Assembly: GCA_017650505.1 (NCBI GenBank)
Contig: JAGCET010000042.1
Location: 11,411-75,410 of the forward strand
Reading direction: 5' to 3'
From: Alphaproteobacteria bacterium
GTDB lineage: Bacteria > Pseudomonadota > Alphaproteobacteria > Rs-D84
Length of the DNA: 64,000 nt
This document shows positions 8,793 to 17,866 of this stretch, one piece after another. Position 1 is the first letter of the stretch, and each line of letters opens with the position of its first letter. The translations under genes and the position numbers were made by a program. Under the pieces are notes generated by a model, which worked only from the letters and a program-made list of their open reading frames with translations, searched no databases and was not told the DNA's origin.

Positions 8793-11700
8793 TTAATTTG
8801 AACTTGAATCCGATCCCATTTCCGCGATAGTCACGTCATCGGGCAATACAATTTCACTGTAATATGAATTCCCGGTCGCGATGCATGATATATTTGCCGC
8901 AGTGTACAGGCCGGCCAATGTTTGGCAATTCGCCGCCCCACTGCATACCTGCTGTTCGCACAGATTCACCGGTTTGTTTTGACCAGATGAAACAACATTT
9001 CCCGAACATATTGCGCTTGCGTCGGTACATTGCGCCTTGTACGCGCACTGACCATTTTGGGAAGTTTGTGTATAGTTCATGGTTATACCATCGATTTGGC
9101 TTGGGCTTGCACATGTAAACTCACCCGCAGATGCGCTGCAAGAATAACCACTGACCATATTTGCAAGATTGGTTGATGTACACGCCGCACTTCCCGAACA
9201 CACAACCGGATTTGTACCATTCAACGTATAACCCGACGATGTGCACCCAAGTGTGTATGTGCATTGTGAACCATTACGGTCGGGTCCATCAACAATCTTA
9301 ACCCCGGTCGGCACATTAAACATGCTTGGGCATGTGAATGTCGGTGGTGTTCCGCCCGCCATGCACGAATGATTACCATACCAATTGGTTATGTTTTGGA
9401 CAATACATCCCGCACTGCCTGTACAGTTCATCTGGTTTTGTGTACCCACCGCGTCGTCGCCATAGTACAACGTGTATGCGGGGTTATTGCACGACGCCTT
9501 GTACGTACAATTCAAACCTTCCTGGGTTGGCACATGCGGTGACACGCCGGTCGGTGCCGCATTTACATTCGGGCATGCAAAGCAATTCAGATTTGCAAAT
9601 TGCCCCGCCAACCATGCCGATGTGCACGGTTCACTGCCATCGTTGCCATTGCAATAAATTGTGGCATTACCTTCCAGTACTGCATTTGACGTACTGCATC
9701 CGGCGGTATATGTGCATTCCACACCGGCACCCTTTACAACCGTATAGGTTATACCAGACGGTGTAGTGAAGTTGTTCGGACATTGAAATGTTTGACCGCC
9801 ACAATATGTTTCGCAATCTGTGATAGCTGTTTCTTTTTGACACGACAACATGCATTGTTGATACGGTGTAATACATTCGTGTTCACCGGTCACATCATTT
9901 GTCACCGGAACCAATCCTTCGCCGCATTGTTCAACACAACTGATTACGCCAGTGACGCTATTTACCTGCAAATCAAATCCCTGATTACATTGCACTTTTC
10001 GGCACGCATCGGGATTCACATAACCGCTGTTTGCGCCCCATAACTGACCATTGTAAGCTTGGTTCCCAGAAACGTTATATTGTATCGCATTGTTCGCAGG
10101 CATATTAACGCATGTGCCATTTGCCGGCGCAACGCATTCACGGCATACATAACCATAAACCGTGGCAGAACTTTGGCCAAACACGTTGGTGCTGCACGAT
10201 ACATTTCTGCCCGGTGAATACCATTTATCATTGGTCTTTAACCAACGCAATTGATATCCATCGCCACAGGCATTGTTAAACCCGGTGTTGCTTAACAAAT
10301 TATGTCCCGAACCGGTTGCACAACTTTGCGTCACCGCGGGCGAACAATTGACCGGCACACTATATTGGTCGGTAAATGTGTAATTAAGACTTATATTGCC
10401 ACTGTCGGACTCACATGTTGGATTATATGCATTTACATTTCCATACAAGTGGTTATAACCGTTGCATCCGTTGTCATAGCGAACCTGACCCGGTTTCAAA
10501 CCGTTGCCACTGTGTGCGACACTGATACCCTTTTCCAACGTGCATGTTGCATTGGTACCGGGGGCGCACTCACGTGCCCAACCACCATAAATATCTATTT
10601 CATGCATACGCAATCCCGGGGCACCACTAAGTGGCCCTTGGGTGACAATTGGAAGTCCCTGGATACTGGTTGAATTATCTTCAAAATCCCACCATATATT
10701 TATACCATCTTGGGGTGAATATATTCCCATCCACGAAACTGTATCACTGGTATTTTTTGGATAGAAGTGACCCGACGCAACATCGTTCGGATCGGCATTA
10801 TGCGTGCTGTCCACGACCAAGTCATCCATAAGTTTACCACTGCGATAGAAATAACCACGGAATTTATAACCATTAAGATGTGGCATATTGATTGTTTCCA
10901 CCAATGCACCCGCATCGGCATTTGGGCCATTTTGACCATCTTGTTGCCCCCAATATGGTTCATAGCACCACACACGATTGCACCACAATGTGCGACCTTC
11001 ATTACCGTTGGTCACATTCAAATTGGTTGTTGTTGGTTGATCGTGCAAATGAACAATGACCGTGCGATCACAATAACTGTTATTATTTGTGCTGTTATTC
11101 AAATATCCACAATCAACTTCTTCCAATGGAATTTCATTACCATCATCATCTATGTAAACATCGCCATTACCGCCACCTTTGTTGGGTACACAAACGCCGA
11201 ACTTATTTTGTCCAAGCCCCTTTCCGCAACCATATTGTGCATAAATCGTATCACCATCGTTCATACTTTCGGAAATCTTGGTCACAGACGTGCCATTCGA
11301 TGTTGTCCAACCACTAAACACGGCACCATCAAACAACCGTTGTTTTTGTTCCGGTTCTGGCAACGTATCACCGACGGCAAAACTTTTGGTCGTCAGGCCT
11401 TTGCCGTCACGCATGTTGAATTTTACATTGCGCATATCACTTTGTGCAACCGTCTTAACCGTAGCAATTTTCCGTGCGGTCGTGTTTGATGTTTTGGCAT
11501 TTTTTATCAAATTTTTTGTACCCGTCGTCAGATTGGTATTGATATTCCCATCGGCATCAACAATCGTTTCACCGTTTATCTCTAAGCCACGAAAAACCTG
11601 GCCCGACGATGCATAGGCCGATGTATCTATCGTATCAACTGTTTTTGCGGTTGGGCAACACGCATTGTTCCCCGGATTGGTAAGACACAGGACACCCTGT

Positions 11701-11795
11701 TGGCATGCACCATTAAGGTCCATATAGTAAGTCCGGGCACCGGCGGTGCCAATCAAAACAGAACCATACAAAGGATAAAGCAATACTTTCTTCAT
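8793..11795 (-). CDS. Exported Cys-rich protein with InlB-like repeat, paralogue 1 of operon (1000 aa)
   Basis: A 1000-residue exported protein, the longest of the three paralogues. Signal peptide residues 1-19 are followed by 'YYMDLNGACQQGVLC' and a CC pair. Two InlB-like segments are visible: 'RLFDGAVFSGWTTSNG...' near residue 170 and 'LNGYKFRGYFYRSGK ... DIYGGWARE' at ~330-410. The C-terminal third is a series of ~60-70-residue Cys repeats built as 'FxCPxxxxxPTGV ... CTYxxxCxxxxYTL', seen at least four times. This internal repetition probably accounts for the extra length over its paralogues. The AGGGGCG ribosome site and 9-nt gap from the upstream gene indicate one operon. Function unknown; surface display is inferred. 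Confidence 0.72.
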   Translation of the reverse strand: MKKVLLYPLYGSVLIGTAGARTYYMDLNGACQQGVLCLTNPGNNACCPTAKTVDTIDTSAYASSGQVFRGLEINGETIVDADGNINTNLTTGTKNLIKNAKTSNTTARKIATVKTVAQSDMRNVKFNMRDGKGLTTKSFAVGDTLPEPEQKQRLFDGAVFSGWTTSNGTSVTKISESMNDGDTIYAQYGCGKGLGQNKFGVCVPNKGGGNGDVYIDDDGNEIPLEEVDCGYLNNSTNNNSYCDRTVIVHLHDQPTTTNLNVTNGNEGRTLWCNRVWCYEPYWGQQDGQNGPNADAGALVETINMPHLNGYKFRGYFYRSGKLMDDLVVDSTHNADPNDVASGHFYPKNTSDTVSWMGIYSPQDGINIWWDFEDNSTSIQGLPIVTQGPLSGAPGLRMHEIDIYGGWARECAPGTNATCTLEKGISVAHSGNGLKPGQVRYDNGCNGYNHLYGNVNAYNPTCESDSGNISLNYTFTDQYSVPVNCSPAVTQSCATGSGHNLLSNTGFNNACGDGYQLRWLKTNDKWYSPGRNVSCSTNVFGQSSATVYGYVCRECVAPANGTCVNMPANNAIQYNVSGNQAYNGQLWGANSGYVNPDACRKVQCNQGFDLQVNSVTGVISCVEQCGEGLVPVTNDVTGEHECITPYQQCMLSCQKETAITDCETYCGGQTFQCPNNFTTPSGITYTVVKGAGVECTYTAGCSTSNAVLEGNATIYCNGNDGSEPCTSAWLAGQFANLNCFACPNVNAAPTGVSPHVPTQEGLNCTYKASCNNPAYTLYYGDDAVGTQNQMNCTGSAGCIVQNITNWYGNHSCMAGGTPPTFTCPSMFNVPTGVKIVDGPDRNGSQCTYTLGCTSSGYTLNGTNPVVCSGSAACTSTNLANMVSGYSCSASAGEFTCASPSQIDGITMNYTQTSQNGQCAYKAQCTDASAICSGNVVSSGQNKPVNLCEQQVCSGAANCQTLAGLYTAANISCIATGNSYYSEIVLPDDVTIAEMGSDSSSN

Positions 11796-11804
11796 TATTC
11801 GCCC

Positions 11805-14543
11805 CTATAACTCAATTGGAACCCAGTTTGCCACGTCGCCCGCATCAACATCACGGACCCAGCATCCCTTCATTACCACACGACCACTGTAGCGAGACAA
11901 ATCAAACACATGTTGATTCAAGCATGAACCACCGTTGATTTTCCAGCCATAGAATTTATAACCCGTGCAAGAAAACTCTGTGGAATTGTTGTCAGTAGGA
12001 GTGGATGGTTCAGCGTATGTCATCGCAAGGCGTCCTCCGTCCGTTTGCAAAGTCCCACCTACACAAGAAACTTCGGTGCTGGCGCTAGAATAATCACCTT
12101 CGCAACTTCCGATATAATCATCCTGACCACTGCCCCAATTGCTCGTCGGGCAATCACCACGTACGTACCATTCAACGGTTCCGCCAGAACTGGTTTCACC
12201 ATCCGCGGTTGCGGTTTCGGCACGGCTGTATGCGGCGGCACATTCATTGGTTGTCGTATTGAACTGAAGCCCCATTACCCAACAATTCATTTCAGACGGG
12301 GTCGGCGTGTCAATAGAATATCCATTCACCGACATACAGGTTATAATCTGGGACCGGCAGGCATTTATTGCGATATTCGCCTGGGTCATCTGAACGGCCG
12401 TCCAATTATCATTTCCAATGCCATCGCCCGGTTCTTCGGTTGGATAACTGTTTTGTGCCAAACATGAATTCACGTCGGTAATACAACTTTCCGCATAATC
12501 GGCCAAAACTGCATCCTGTTTCGCCTTGATCTGAATCAAAATACGATTCAGGTATTGTTTAATAACGTCATTGGTTTCATTATAACTTAAATTATTGCCA
12601 CGACCGGTATAGGTGTAATCTTGACACTTGTTCAAAACGCCGACGCACATACCAAAATTTTTGTCGCCACTGACGTACCCAATTTTGTTTTGCAGGTATT
12701 TCGACATATTCACACTTGCATCGTGCGATGCACCCGAAACAACCGTTGCATCAACGTATTTTGCCAGTGTGTCATTGGGCCCGGTACCCCACGCATTACC
12801 CTGGTCACTGGTTCCGTCATAGATAACACCCTGACATGAATTTTCACCAAAATCCCATGTGCGGTACAGATTTATTTTGCAAACGTTGCTGTTCATAACC
12901 GCGGATGTAAGCGAAGTCGAAGGTTCTATGGCGCGGCCCGGTTGCGAACCGACAACGATTTTACCATCGACAATGTACCGACCCGTCGGGTCCAAACATT
13001 TTTCATAATCGGTGCCGCATACAAATTCATCCTGCATACATGCATCCAACGCACTGATACACCCACGCATGTCGTATTCATTCTTGGACTGCGCCACCAT
13101 AAGGCGCGCCTTTTGCAATACACCCTGGGCATTGCGGACAGTTGCCGTCATTTGGTCGTTTGAATCATTTAAACTGCGTTCGTATGCGATACATTCCTTG
13201 TCAATTTCCAAATCGTATGCGTTCGTTATAAGCGACGCATCAACACCCTGGGCTGTACAAGATTTTAACACGTTCGCCTTGCATCGATTGCTGGCGGTTT
13301 TGTACAATTCCGCACCGCGTTGGTTGCTGACATCTTTGCCACTGCCGGTCAAACCACCAAGGAACGACGACAGATCGAATCCGGTGCTGTCGATACTAAA
13401 ATCCAAAAGACCGGACAAATCAAACGACAACCCCGAAGACGTACTGGACGCGTTGCCAGATTTGACTTCTATAATCATATCTTTAATCTTATCAAGGCTG
13501 GTTTTTAACTGACTGTTATCTGGACTGGATTGCATTTTTGCCTCGGCCTCGGTCTGGGTGAATAACGTTTCCACCTCGCGCGCGGTAAGGCCAATGTATT
13601 GAATCTTTTGTGCAACGTCTTGCAGATCTTCGGTCGCCTGTTTCAATGCGGCCTCGGCCTTGGCATAGTTTTTAAGGTTTGCACTGCAACTGCAACGGCC
13701 CTGGTTATCATCCAAGACGTTGCAATAATTATCCATACATGCCGCATATTGCGCCTTGCAGTAATCGGTCAATTCCGCCAACGCATCCATCTCACTGGTA
13801 TCCGCCGCAACGATGCCGGTTTCCGCCTCGGTCGTAATACCGGTTGAAGAACCAACACGAATTGTCGGAAGACGCCGCGCCGTTGACGATCCACGAACAC
13901 TAGTACGATTATAAAGGCTTCCAGATTCCGTAAGCACACGGGCAGTCGCCGTAGTTGCCGCGCGCGTAGTTGCCGCACGGGCACCCGCGGTTGTCGCCGT
14001 ACGCGCAGACGTTGCGGATTTTGTTCCCGCCGCAGCCACCGTACCAGTACGCGCGGTTGTCGCACTGCGCGATGCACCACCGGTTGCGCGCGTTGCCGCC
14101 GCACGTGTTGCAGATGTATCCGTACGCGTTGCCCCCGTTGTTGTTGTGCGCGACGTCACGGTACGTGCCGCATTTCCGCGCGAATTTGTGGTTGCGCGCG
14201 ACGCGACTACGCGCGAAGAATTCCCCGTTGAATTTCCACGACCCGACGTGGTTGCATTTGAACCCGATGATGCCGGCGCCGCACGCGTTGATGTTCCACG
14301 ATTCGCGACACTGCGCGTGGCCACAGGCTGACGCGAGATTTGTACCGGCTTTTTGGCCGTTTTGTCGGACGTTTGCGCGGATTCCGTATCAATATCTTCC
14401 GCGATTTCTTCATCGAAATCTTCGTATTCACCCGGATATTCGGTATCCGCATATTCTATCATTTCGTCATAGAAAACCGGCGCAACTTCGCCAAACGCGG
14501 GCAACACCAAAAGTCCACCAAGGAACATTGCAAGTCGTTTCAT
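11805..14543 (-). CDS. Large exported protein with Ala/Thr/Arg-rich region, first gene of operon
   Basis: A 912-residue exported protein. Signal peptide residues 1-18 (ends 'LPAFG') are followed by an acidic stretch (to ~residue 55) and then a long low-complexity segment of Ala, Thr, Arg and Ser (~70-205). A helical central region follows (~255-350), with several Cys-containing helical motifs such as 'YCKAQYAACMDNYC' and 'CISALDACMQDEFVC'. It ends with an InlB-like 'CTGYKFYGWKINGG', linking it to the three genes downstream. GGAAGGAAAG precedes the ATG. The arginine-rich segment is strongly basic while its flanks are acidic. Function unknown; a cell-surface or periplasmic structural role is a guess. 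Confidence 0.68.
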   Translation of the reverse strand: MKRLAMFLGGLLVLPAFGEVAPVFYDEMIEYADTEYPGEYEDFDEEIAEDIDTESAQTSDKTAKKPVQISRQPVATRSVANRGTSTRAAPASSGSNATTSGRGNSTGNSSRVVASRATTNSRGNAARTVTSRTTTTGATRTDTSATRAAATRATGGASRSATTARTGTVAAAGTKSATSARTATTAGARAATTRAATTATARVLTESGSLYNRTSVRGSSTARRLPTIRVGSSTGITTEAETGIVAADTSEMDALAELTDYCKAQYAACMDNYCNVLDDNQGRCSCSANLKNYAKAEAALKQATEDLQDVAQKIQYIGLTAREVETLFTQTEAEAKMQSSPDNSQLKTSLDKIKDMIIEVKSGNASSTSSGLSFDLSGLLDFSIDSTGFDLSSFLGGLTGSGKDVSNQRGAELYKTASNRCKANVLKSCTAQGVDASLITNAYDLEIDKECIAYERSLNDSNDQMTATVRNAQGVLQKARLMVAQSKNEYDMRGCISALDACMQDEFVCGTDYEKCLDPTGRYIVDGKIVVGSQPGRAIEPSTSLTSAVMNSNVCKINLYRTWDFGENSCQGVIYDGTSDQGNAWGTGPNDTLAKYVDATVVSGASHDASVNMSKYLQNKIGYVSGDKNFGMCVGVLNKCQDYTYTGRGNNLSYNETNDVIKQYLNRILIQIKAKQDAVLADYAESCITDVNSCLAQNSYPTEEPGDGIGNDNWTAVQMTQANIAINACRSQIITCMSVNGYSIDTPTPSEMNCWVMGLQFNTTTNECAAAYSRAETATADGETSSGGTVEWYVRGDCPTSNWGSGQDDYIGSCEGDYSSASTEVSCVGGTLQTDGGRLAMTYAEPSTPTDNNSTEFSCTGYKFYGWKINGGSCLNQHVFDLSRYSGRVVMKGCWVRDVDAGDVANWVPIEL

Positions 14544-14591
14544 AGTAAAATCTTTCCTTCCATTATCATCATTTTATCATTACACCCACAG

Positions 14592-14620
14592 TTGACGCAA
14601 GCAAAAAAAACATATATAAT
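14592..14620 (+). promoter_or_regulatory. Near-consensus sigma-70 promoter
   Basis: TTGACG (14592-14597), a 17-bp spacer, then TATAAT (14615-14620). The predicted start at about 14627 leaves only ~8 nt before the ATG at 14635 and no ribosome site. Confidence 0.8.
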
Positions 14621-14634
14621 TCTAGTTATCAAAA

Positions 14635-16218
14635 ATGTTTTGGAAAAAAGTTTCTTGGTTGATATTTAATGTGCCGTTTATCGGATGCACAACCGTGCCA
14701 ACCAGTACCGATGACAAACGTTTGAAAAACTATCGACCAAAAATTACCGAACACGATTTTGAATATAATCCGTATGCAACACCAATCGCAAGCGGGTATA
14801 AAACAAACCTTGGTCGTCGCCGCGATGCAAGTGGCGCAACACTTATCGAAGATGGATTATCTGCATTTGTTATACGCGCCGCATTTGCACGCATAGCAAC
14901 GAAAACCATCGATTTGCAAACGTATATTTACAGCAACGATTTTTCTTCACGTGTTTTAATTGGCGAACTTAAAAATGCCGCAGACCGCGGTGTCAAGGTG
15001 CGAATTCTGATTGACGATTACGGAACAGATTCCGATTTGGCCGATGTTATTTTGTTAAACCAACATCCGAATATCGAAGTCAAAATATTTAACGTTGTTG
15101 CAAACCGAACGCCCCTGCTCTATTACCCCCAGGTTATGTTGGATTTCAACCGTCTTAATTCACGAATGCACAACAAGTTATTTATTGTTGATAACTTTGC
15201 GCTGATTACCGGCGGTCGCAACGTGGGCAGCAATTATTTTATGCCGGAATCCGCATCGAATTTTTCAGATACAGACGTTTTGTTTATCGGCGCCGTTGCG
15301 AATGACGCAACACAAAGTTTTAACGAATATTGGAACTATCATTTGTCCGTACCTGCGTCGGTGATTCCAAAGGCGAAATCTAAACGCGCAATGCGGCGGT
15401 TGGAACGCGAATTTGAACAACTTAGCCAAAAAAGTGAACGTAATGCGCGAAAATATAACACTATTATATCACTTGCCATTCGCGAATATAAAATGAAGAA
15501 CTTTGATTTTGCATGGGGGCACGGACGATTTATTGCCGACCCACCGTCCAAGGTGGAAATGCCGTCCGCACGCAAGAAAAAATTCCACAGCGATATTATT
15601 ATTGCGCTGAACCGCCTGTGGCAACGGACAAAAAAATGCGCGTATGTTTCGGCGGCCTATTTCGTGCCGGGCAAGGGCGGCGTCACAACAATGTGCAACG
15701 AAGAAAAGGCCGGCGTAGATATAACATTGGTGACAAATTCATTGGCATCAACAAACGCACCAACCGTTTATGCAAAATGGGAAAAATATCGCAAGAAACT
15801 GATTCAATCCGGCGTGGAAGTTTATGAATTTATGATGTCGGCGGAAAATCGGCGCGGAAAATTTCATGACCGCGAACGCAACCAATCCAGTTTTTCTGTA
15901 ATGCACAGCAAAACCATCGTGTTCGACAATAAAACTTCGTGGATAGGCAGTTTTAATTTGGATCCACGCAGCGCATATTATAATACCGAAAACGTTGTAA
16001 TCTTTGAAAGTGCCGAATTCGCACGGCGGTTGCGCGACATGATAATTGACGACACAAAAATATCTTGGCACGTCACACACCCCGGAAAATGTACACTTTG
16101 GACGGGAATGCGTGCCGGCGACAAACGGTTGCGCAAATATCGCCACAGCCCCGACACAACAATTTTCAGACGCATATTTAAAACATTGGTAAAAATTATT
16201 CCGGAAAAATATGTCTGA
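14635..16218 (+). CDS. Phospholipase D-family protein (cardiolipin synthase C-like), probable lipoprotein
   Basis: A 527-residue protein with two HKD motifs: 'MHNKLFIVDNFALITGGRN' near residues 180-200 and 'MHSKTIVFDNKTSWIGSFN' near 422-441. Two such motifs make one active site that transfers phosphatidyl groups or hydrolyses phosphodiesters. The architecture and length match ClsC/YmdC-type cardiolipin synthases. The N-terminus 'WLIFNVPFIGC' looks like a lipoprotein signal with Cys at about 18; the F at -3 is atypical, so lipidation is likely but not certain. The start is fixed by the signal sequence directly after the promoter. Divergent from the exported-protein operon. Confidence 0.85.
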   Translation: MFWKKVSWLIFNVPFIGCTTVPTSTDDKRLKNYRPKITEHDFEYNPYATPIASGYKTNLGRRRDASGATLIEDGLSAFVIRAAFARIATKTIDLQTYIYSNDFSSRVLIGELKNAADRGVKVRILIDDYGTDSDLADVILLNQHPNIEVKIFNVVANRTPLLYYPQVMLDFNRLNSRMHNKLFIVDNFALITGGRNVGSNYFMPESASNFSDTDVLFIGAVANDATQSFNEYWNYHLSVPASVIPKAKSKRAMRRLEREFEQLSQKSERNARKYNTIISLAIREYKMKNFDFAWGHGRFIADPPSKVEMPSARKKKFHSDIIIALNRLWQRTKKCAYVSAAYFVPGKGGVTTMCNEEKAGVDITLVTNSLASTNAPTVYAKWEKYRKKLIQSGVEVYEFMMSAENRRGKFHDRERNQSSFSVMHSKTIVFDNKTSWIGSFNLDPRSAYYNTENVVIFESAEFARRLRDMIIDDTKISWHVTHPGKCTLWTGMRAGDKRLRKYRHSPDTTIFRRIFKTLVKIIPEKYV

Positions 16219-16273
16219 TTACAAGACGTTATAAAAAAAGTAAAAATTTTTTTCATTTTTTTTATTTTTTCGC

Positions 16274-16303
16274 TTGACCAACGAATCGCTTTTATTCTAT
16301 CAT
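16274..16303 (+). promoter_or_regulatory. Promoter of the 16480 gene with long leader
   Basis: TTGACC (16274-16279), an 18-bp spacer, then TATCAT (16298-16303). It predicts a ~170-nt 5' untranslated region before the ATG at 16480. Confidence 0.6.
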
Positions 16304-16335
16304 CCGTGTATAGACAAGGGGACAAAGTTAAAAAA

Positions 16336-16370
16336 GCCCAGAAATCTAAGAAAAACGCGGTTTTCTGGGC
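16336..16370. promoter_or_regulatory. Leader hairpin with terminator-like form on the minus strand
   Basis: GCCCAGAAA (16336-16344) pairs with TTTCTGGGC (16362-16370). On the plus strand no U-run follows, so it is a leader hairpin of the 16480 gene. On the minus strand the stem is followed by TTTTTT, so it can also stop antisense or minus-strand read-through. Confidence 0.55.
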
Positions 16371-16479
16371 AAACAAAAGAAACAAAACCAAGGTTCAATT
16401 CGGTTCTTTGTAAATACAGAATGTAAATACAAATCTGGGCGGAATCTTTACAACCAACCCGATGAAAGGAGGGAACACA

Positions 16480-16815
16480 ATGCAAAAAAACATTAAAGAA
16501 ATCATGATAGCCCTGCACAAAGTTTTAAGTACATGCGTGTGGGTGAATGCCGATCGTCAAATAATATCGCTTAGCGATGAATTGCAAATCGGTCATAACA
16601 ACACACCACGTTCTATTGAAGATTTGCCGCGTACATCTTTGATTGGTGCGTATGTGTCATTGCAAATTCGCACCGATAATTTTGACGTTGCCGCCGAAAG
16701 TTTGGAAACAAAAGAATTGGCGTTGCGCGTCAAAGAAATGGTCTTTGCCGAAGCGAAACGGATTATGGACGCGGAAAGCGACAAGTCTGCAAACGGTATC
16801 GCGATGGCCGCATAA
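16480..16815 (+). CDS. Hypothetical small protein (111 aa)
   Basis: A 111-residue cytoplasmic-looking protein with no signal peptide or membrane segment. A very strong ribosome site (AAAGGAGGG, 16465-16473) sits 6 nt before this ATG and itself contains an earlier in-frame ATG (16462), which is therefore not the start. The sequence has two predicted helical parts and a central 'PRSIEDLPRTSLIGAYVSLQI' segment. I do not recognise a family. It has its own promoter and a long leader with a hairpin, and no linked neighbours on its strand, suggesting individual regulation. Confidence 0.6.
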   Translation: MQKNIKEIMIALHKVLSTCVWVNADRQIISLSDELQIGHNNTPRSIEDLPRTSLIGAYVSLQIRTDNFDVAAESLETKELALRVKEMVFAEAKRIMDAESDKSANGIAMAA

Positions 16816-16864
16816 AGTTTGTATCACACACACAAGTTTCCGGTTTCCGGAAAGGAAGGAGAGC

Positions 16865-16978
16865 ATGTCGGCGGGTAACCGCCGATGTGTATTTTATTGG
16901 TTCCCGGTGGGCAGATATGTGTTTCCATACGGCACGTATGGCGTAGCAACGGCACCCTCTTCGATTTGGATATCATAG
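16865..16978 (+). CDS. Possible 37-aa ORF with strong ribosome site, antisense to exported gene end
   Basis: An ATG at 16865 is preceded by AAAGGAAGGAGAG (16851-16863), as good a ribosome site as any in the window. It opens a 37-codon frame running antisense over the last ~85 bases of the exported-protein gene 16894-17697. It lies 49 nt after the 16480 gene on the same strand. The peptide is rich in Tyr, Phe, Val and Gly and unlike any family I know. It may be chance; the ribosome site is the only positive evidence. Confidence 0.25.
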   Translation: MSAGNRRCVFYWFPVGRYVFPYGTYGVATAPSSIWIS

Positions 16979-17697
16979 ATTGTTGCGGTCGACGGCGTGA
17001 CACCATTATAACATGCATAAAAAGAAACACCTGAATCCAACATATCTTGGGTTATTGTCTTTTTCACCCCATTCACCCAAGCGGTTCGCGCAGGGGCCCC
17101 CATATGAATCAGATTAGAACCACCGGTACACCCAGTTTTCTTAAAACTTAATGTGTAAGTATTTCCCGGAACCAACCCTGGGGCCAAAGCCGATAGTTTT
17201 TTCATAGTACCTATGCCAGAATTGCCAATTGTATCAGTAACAGTAATAGACCCATCACCGTTATTGATAAGTTTTGTTGTATTTATCGTGTTTTGATAAG
17301 ACGGAATTTGACTTACATCAAACAAATTTCTTGTTGGGTTGACACGGTTTCTAATTTGCACAAGCAGGCATTCATCGTTCGGGTCGTCATTTTTCCATGA
17401 AATACAAACGAACTCTGCGGCGATTGCGTTTTGCACCGCGGCATTGGCGGTGGACGCGGTGACCAGTGCGTCTTGTTGTGATGCATAATCGCCGTCCGGA
17501 TTATAAACCGGTTTTTGACCAAGGCCATCGGTTTCGGACGAATCAAATATCATCGCACCCGTGCCGGTTGTGGTCAGTGTGTCTTGTTTTGCGCTAAGCC
17601 CTGCATCAACATATTCCCGCGACGTCACTGATTCCTCATTCGCCGCAAACGCCGCACCGCTACATATCATACAAATTGCAAATATTATTTTTTTCAT
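16894..17697 (-). CDS. Exported protein with phage-tail-like C-terminus
   Basis: A 267-residue exported protein with a signal peptide at residues 1-18 (ends 'CSGAAFA'). The N-terminal half (e.g. 'VTSREYVDAGLSAKQDTL') resembles the repetitive collar of bacterial and phage fibre proteins. The C-terminal half is a jelly-roll-like segment ending 'IYDIQIEEGAVATPYVPY', a phrase typical of carbohydrate-binding modules of phage tail and surface proteins. AAAGGAG precedes the ATG. Its 5' leader (to ~18160) is a long structured RNA shared with the gene at 43461. Binding of a glycan or surface ligand is inference. Confidence 0.65.
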   Translation of the reverse strand: MKKIIFAICMICSGAAFAANEESVTSREYVDAGLSAKQDTLTTTGTGAMIFDSSETDGLGQKPVYNPDGDYASQQDALVTASTANAAVQNAIAAEFVCISWKNDDPNDECLLVQIRNRVNPTRNLFDVSQIPSYQNTINTTKLINNGDGSITVTDTIGNSGIGTMKKLSALAPGLVPGNTYTLSFKKTGCTGGSNLIHMGAPARTAWVNGVKKTITQDMLDSGVSFYACYNGVTPSTATIYDIQIEEGAVATPYVPYGNTYLPTGNQ

Positions 17698-17737
17698 TTT
17701 TTCTCCTTTTTTGTTGTTGTTTGGTTCCAGACTATAA

Positions 17738-17866
17738 GTTCTCCTCCTGTGGAGGAGTACAGCCTAGCAGGCCGGGAGGTGGTTAGAGCATTCGTTATTA
17801 TTCCGTATTCTCTAACCACCCCGGTGGGCTCCACCCACCACCCCTCCACCGAAGAGGAACTTACTC
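17738..17866 (-). repeat. Nested inverted repeats in leader (copy A)
   Basis: An imperfect inverted repeat (17738-17757 versus 17847-17866, ~85% complementary) encloses a perfect 11-bp stem GGTGGTTAGAG/CTCTAACCACC (17778-17788 and 17810-17820). The terminal hairpin CTCCTCC-TGT-GGAGGAG lies at 17740-17756. The same architecture with different bases occurs at the same place in the second leader copy. Confidence 0.65.

Noticed and set aside
12926..14545. Several long open frames on the opposite strand of the 11805-14543 gene
   Set aside because: They come from the GC-rich Ala/Thr/Arg codons of the real gene, lack ribosome sites and have no plausible protein composition.
16395..16420. tRNA-like T-arm sequence GGTTCAATTC in the leader of the 16480 gene
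   Set aside because: No acceptor or anticodon arms can be folded around it.
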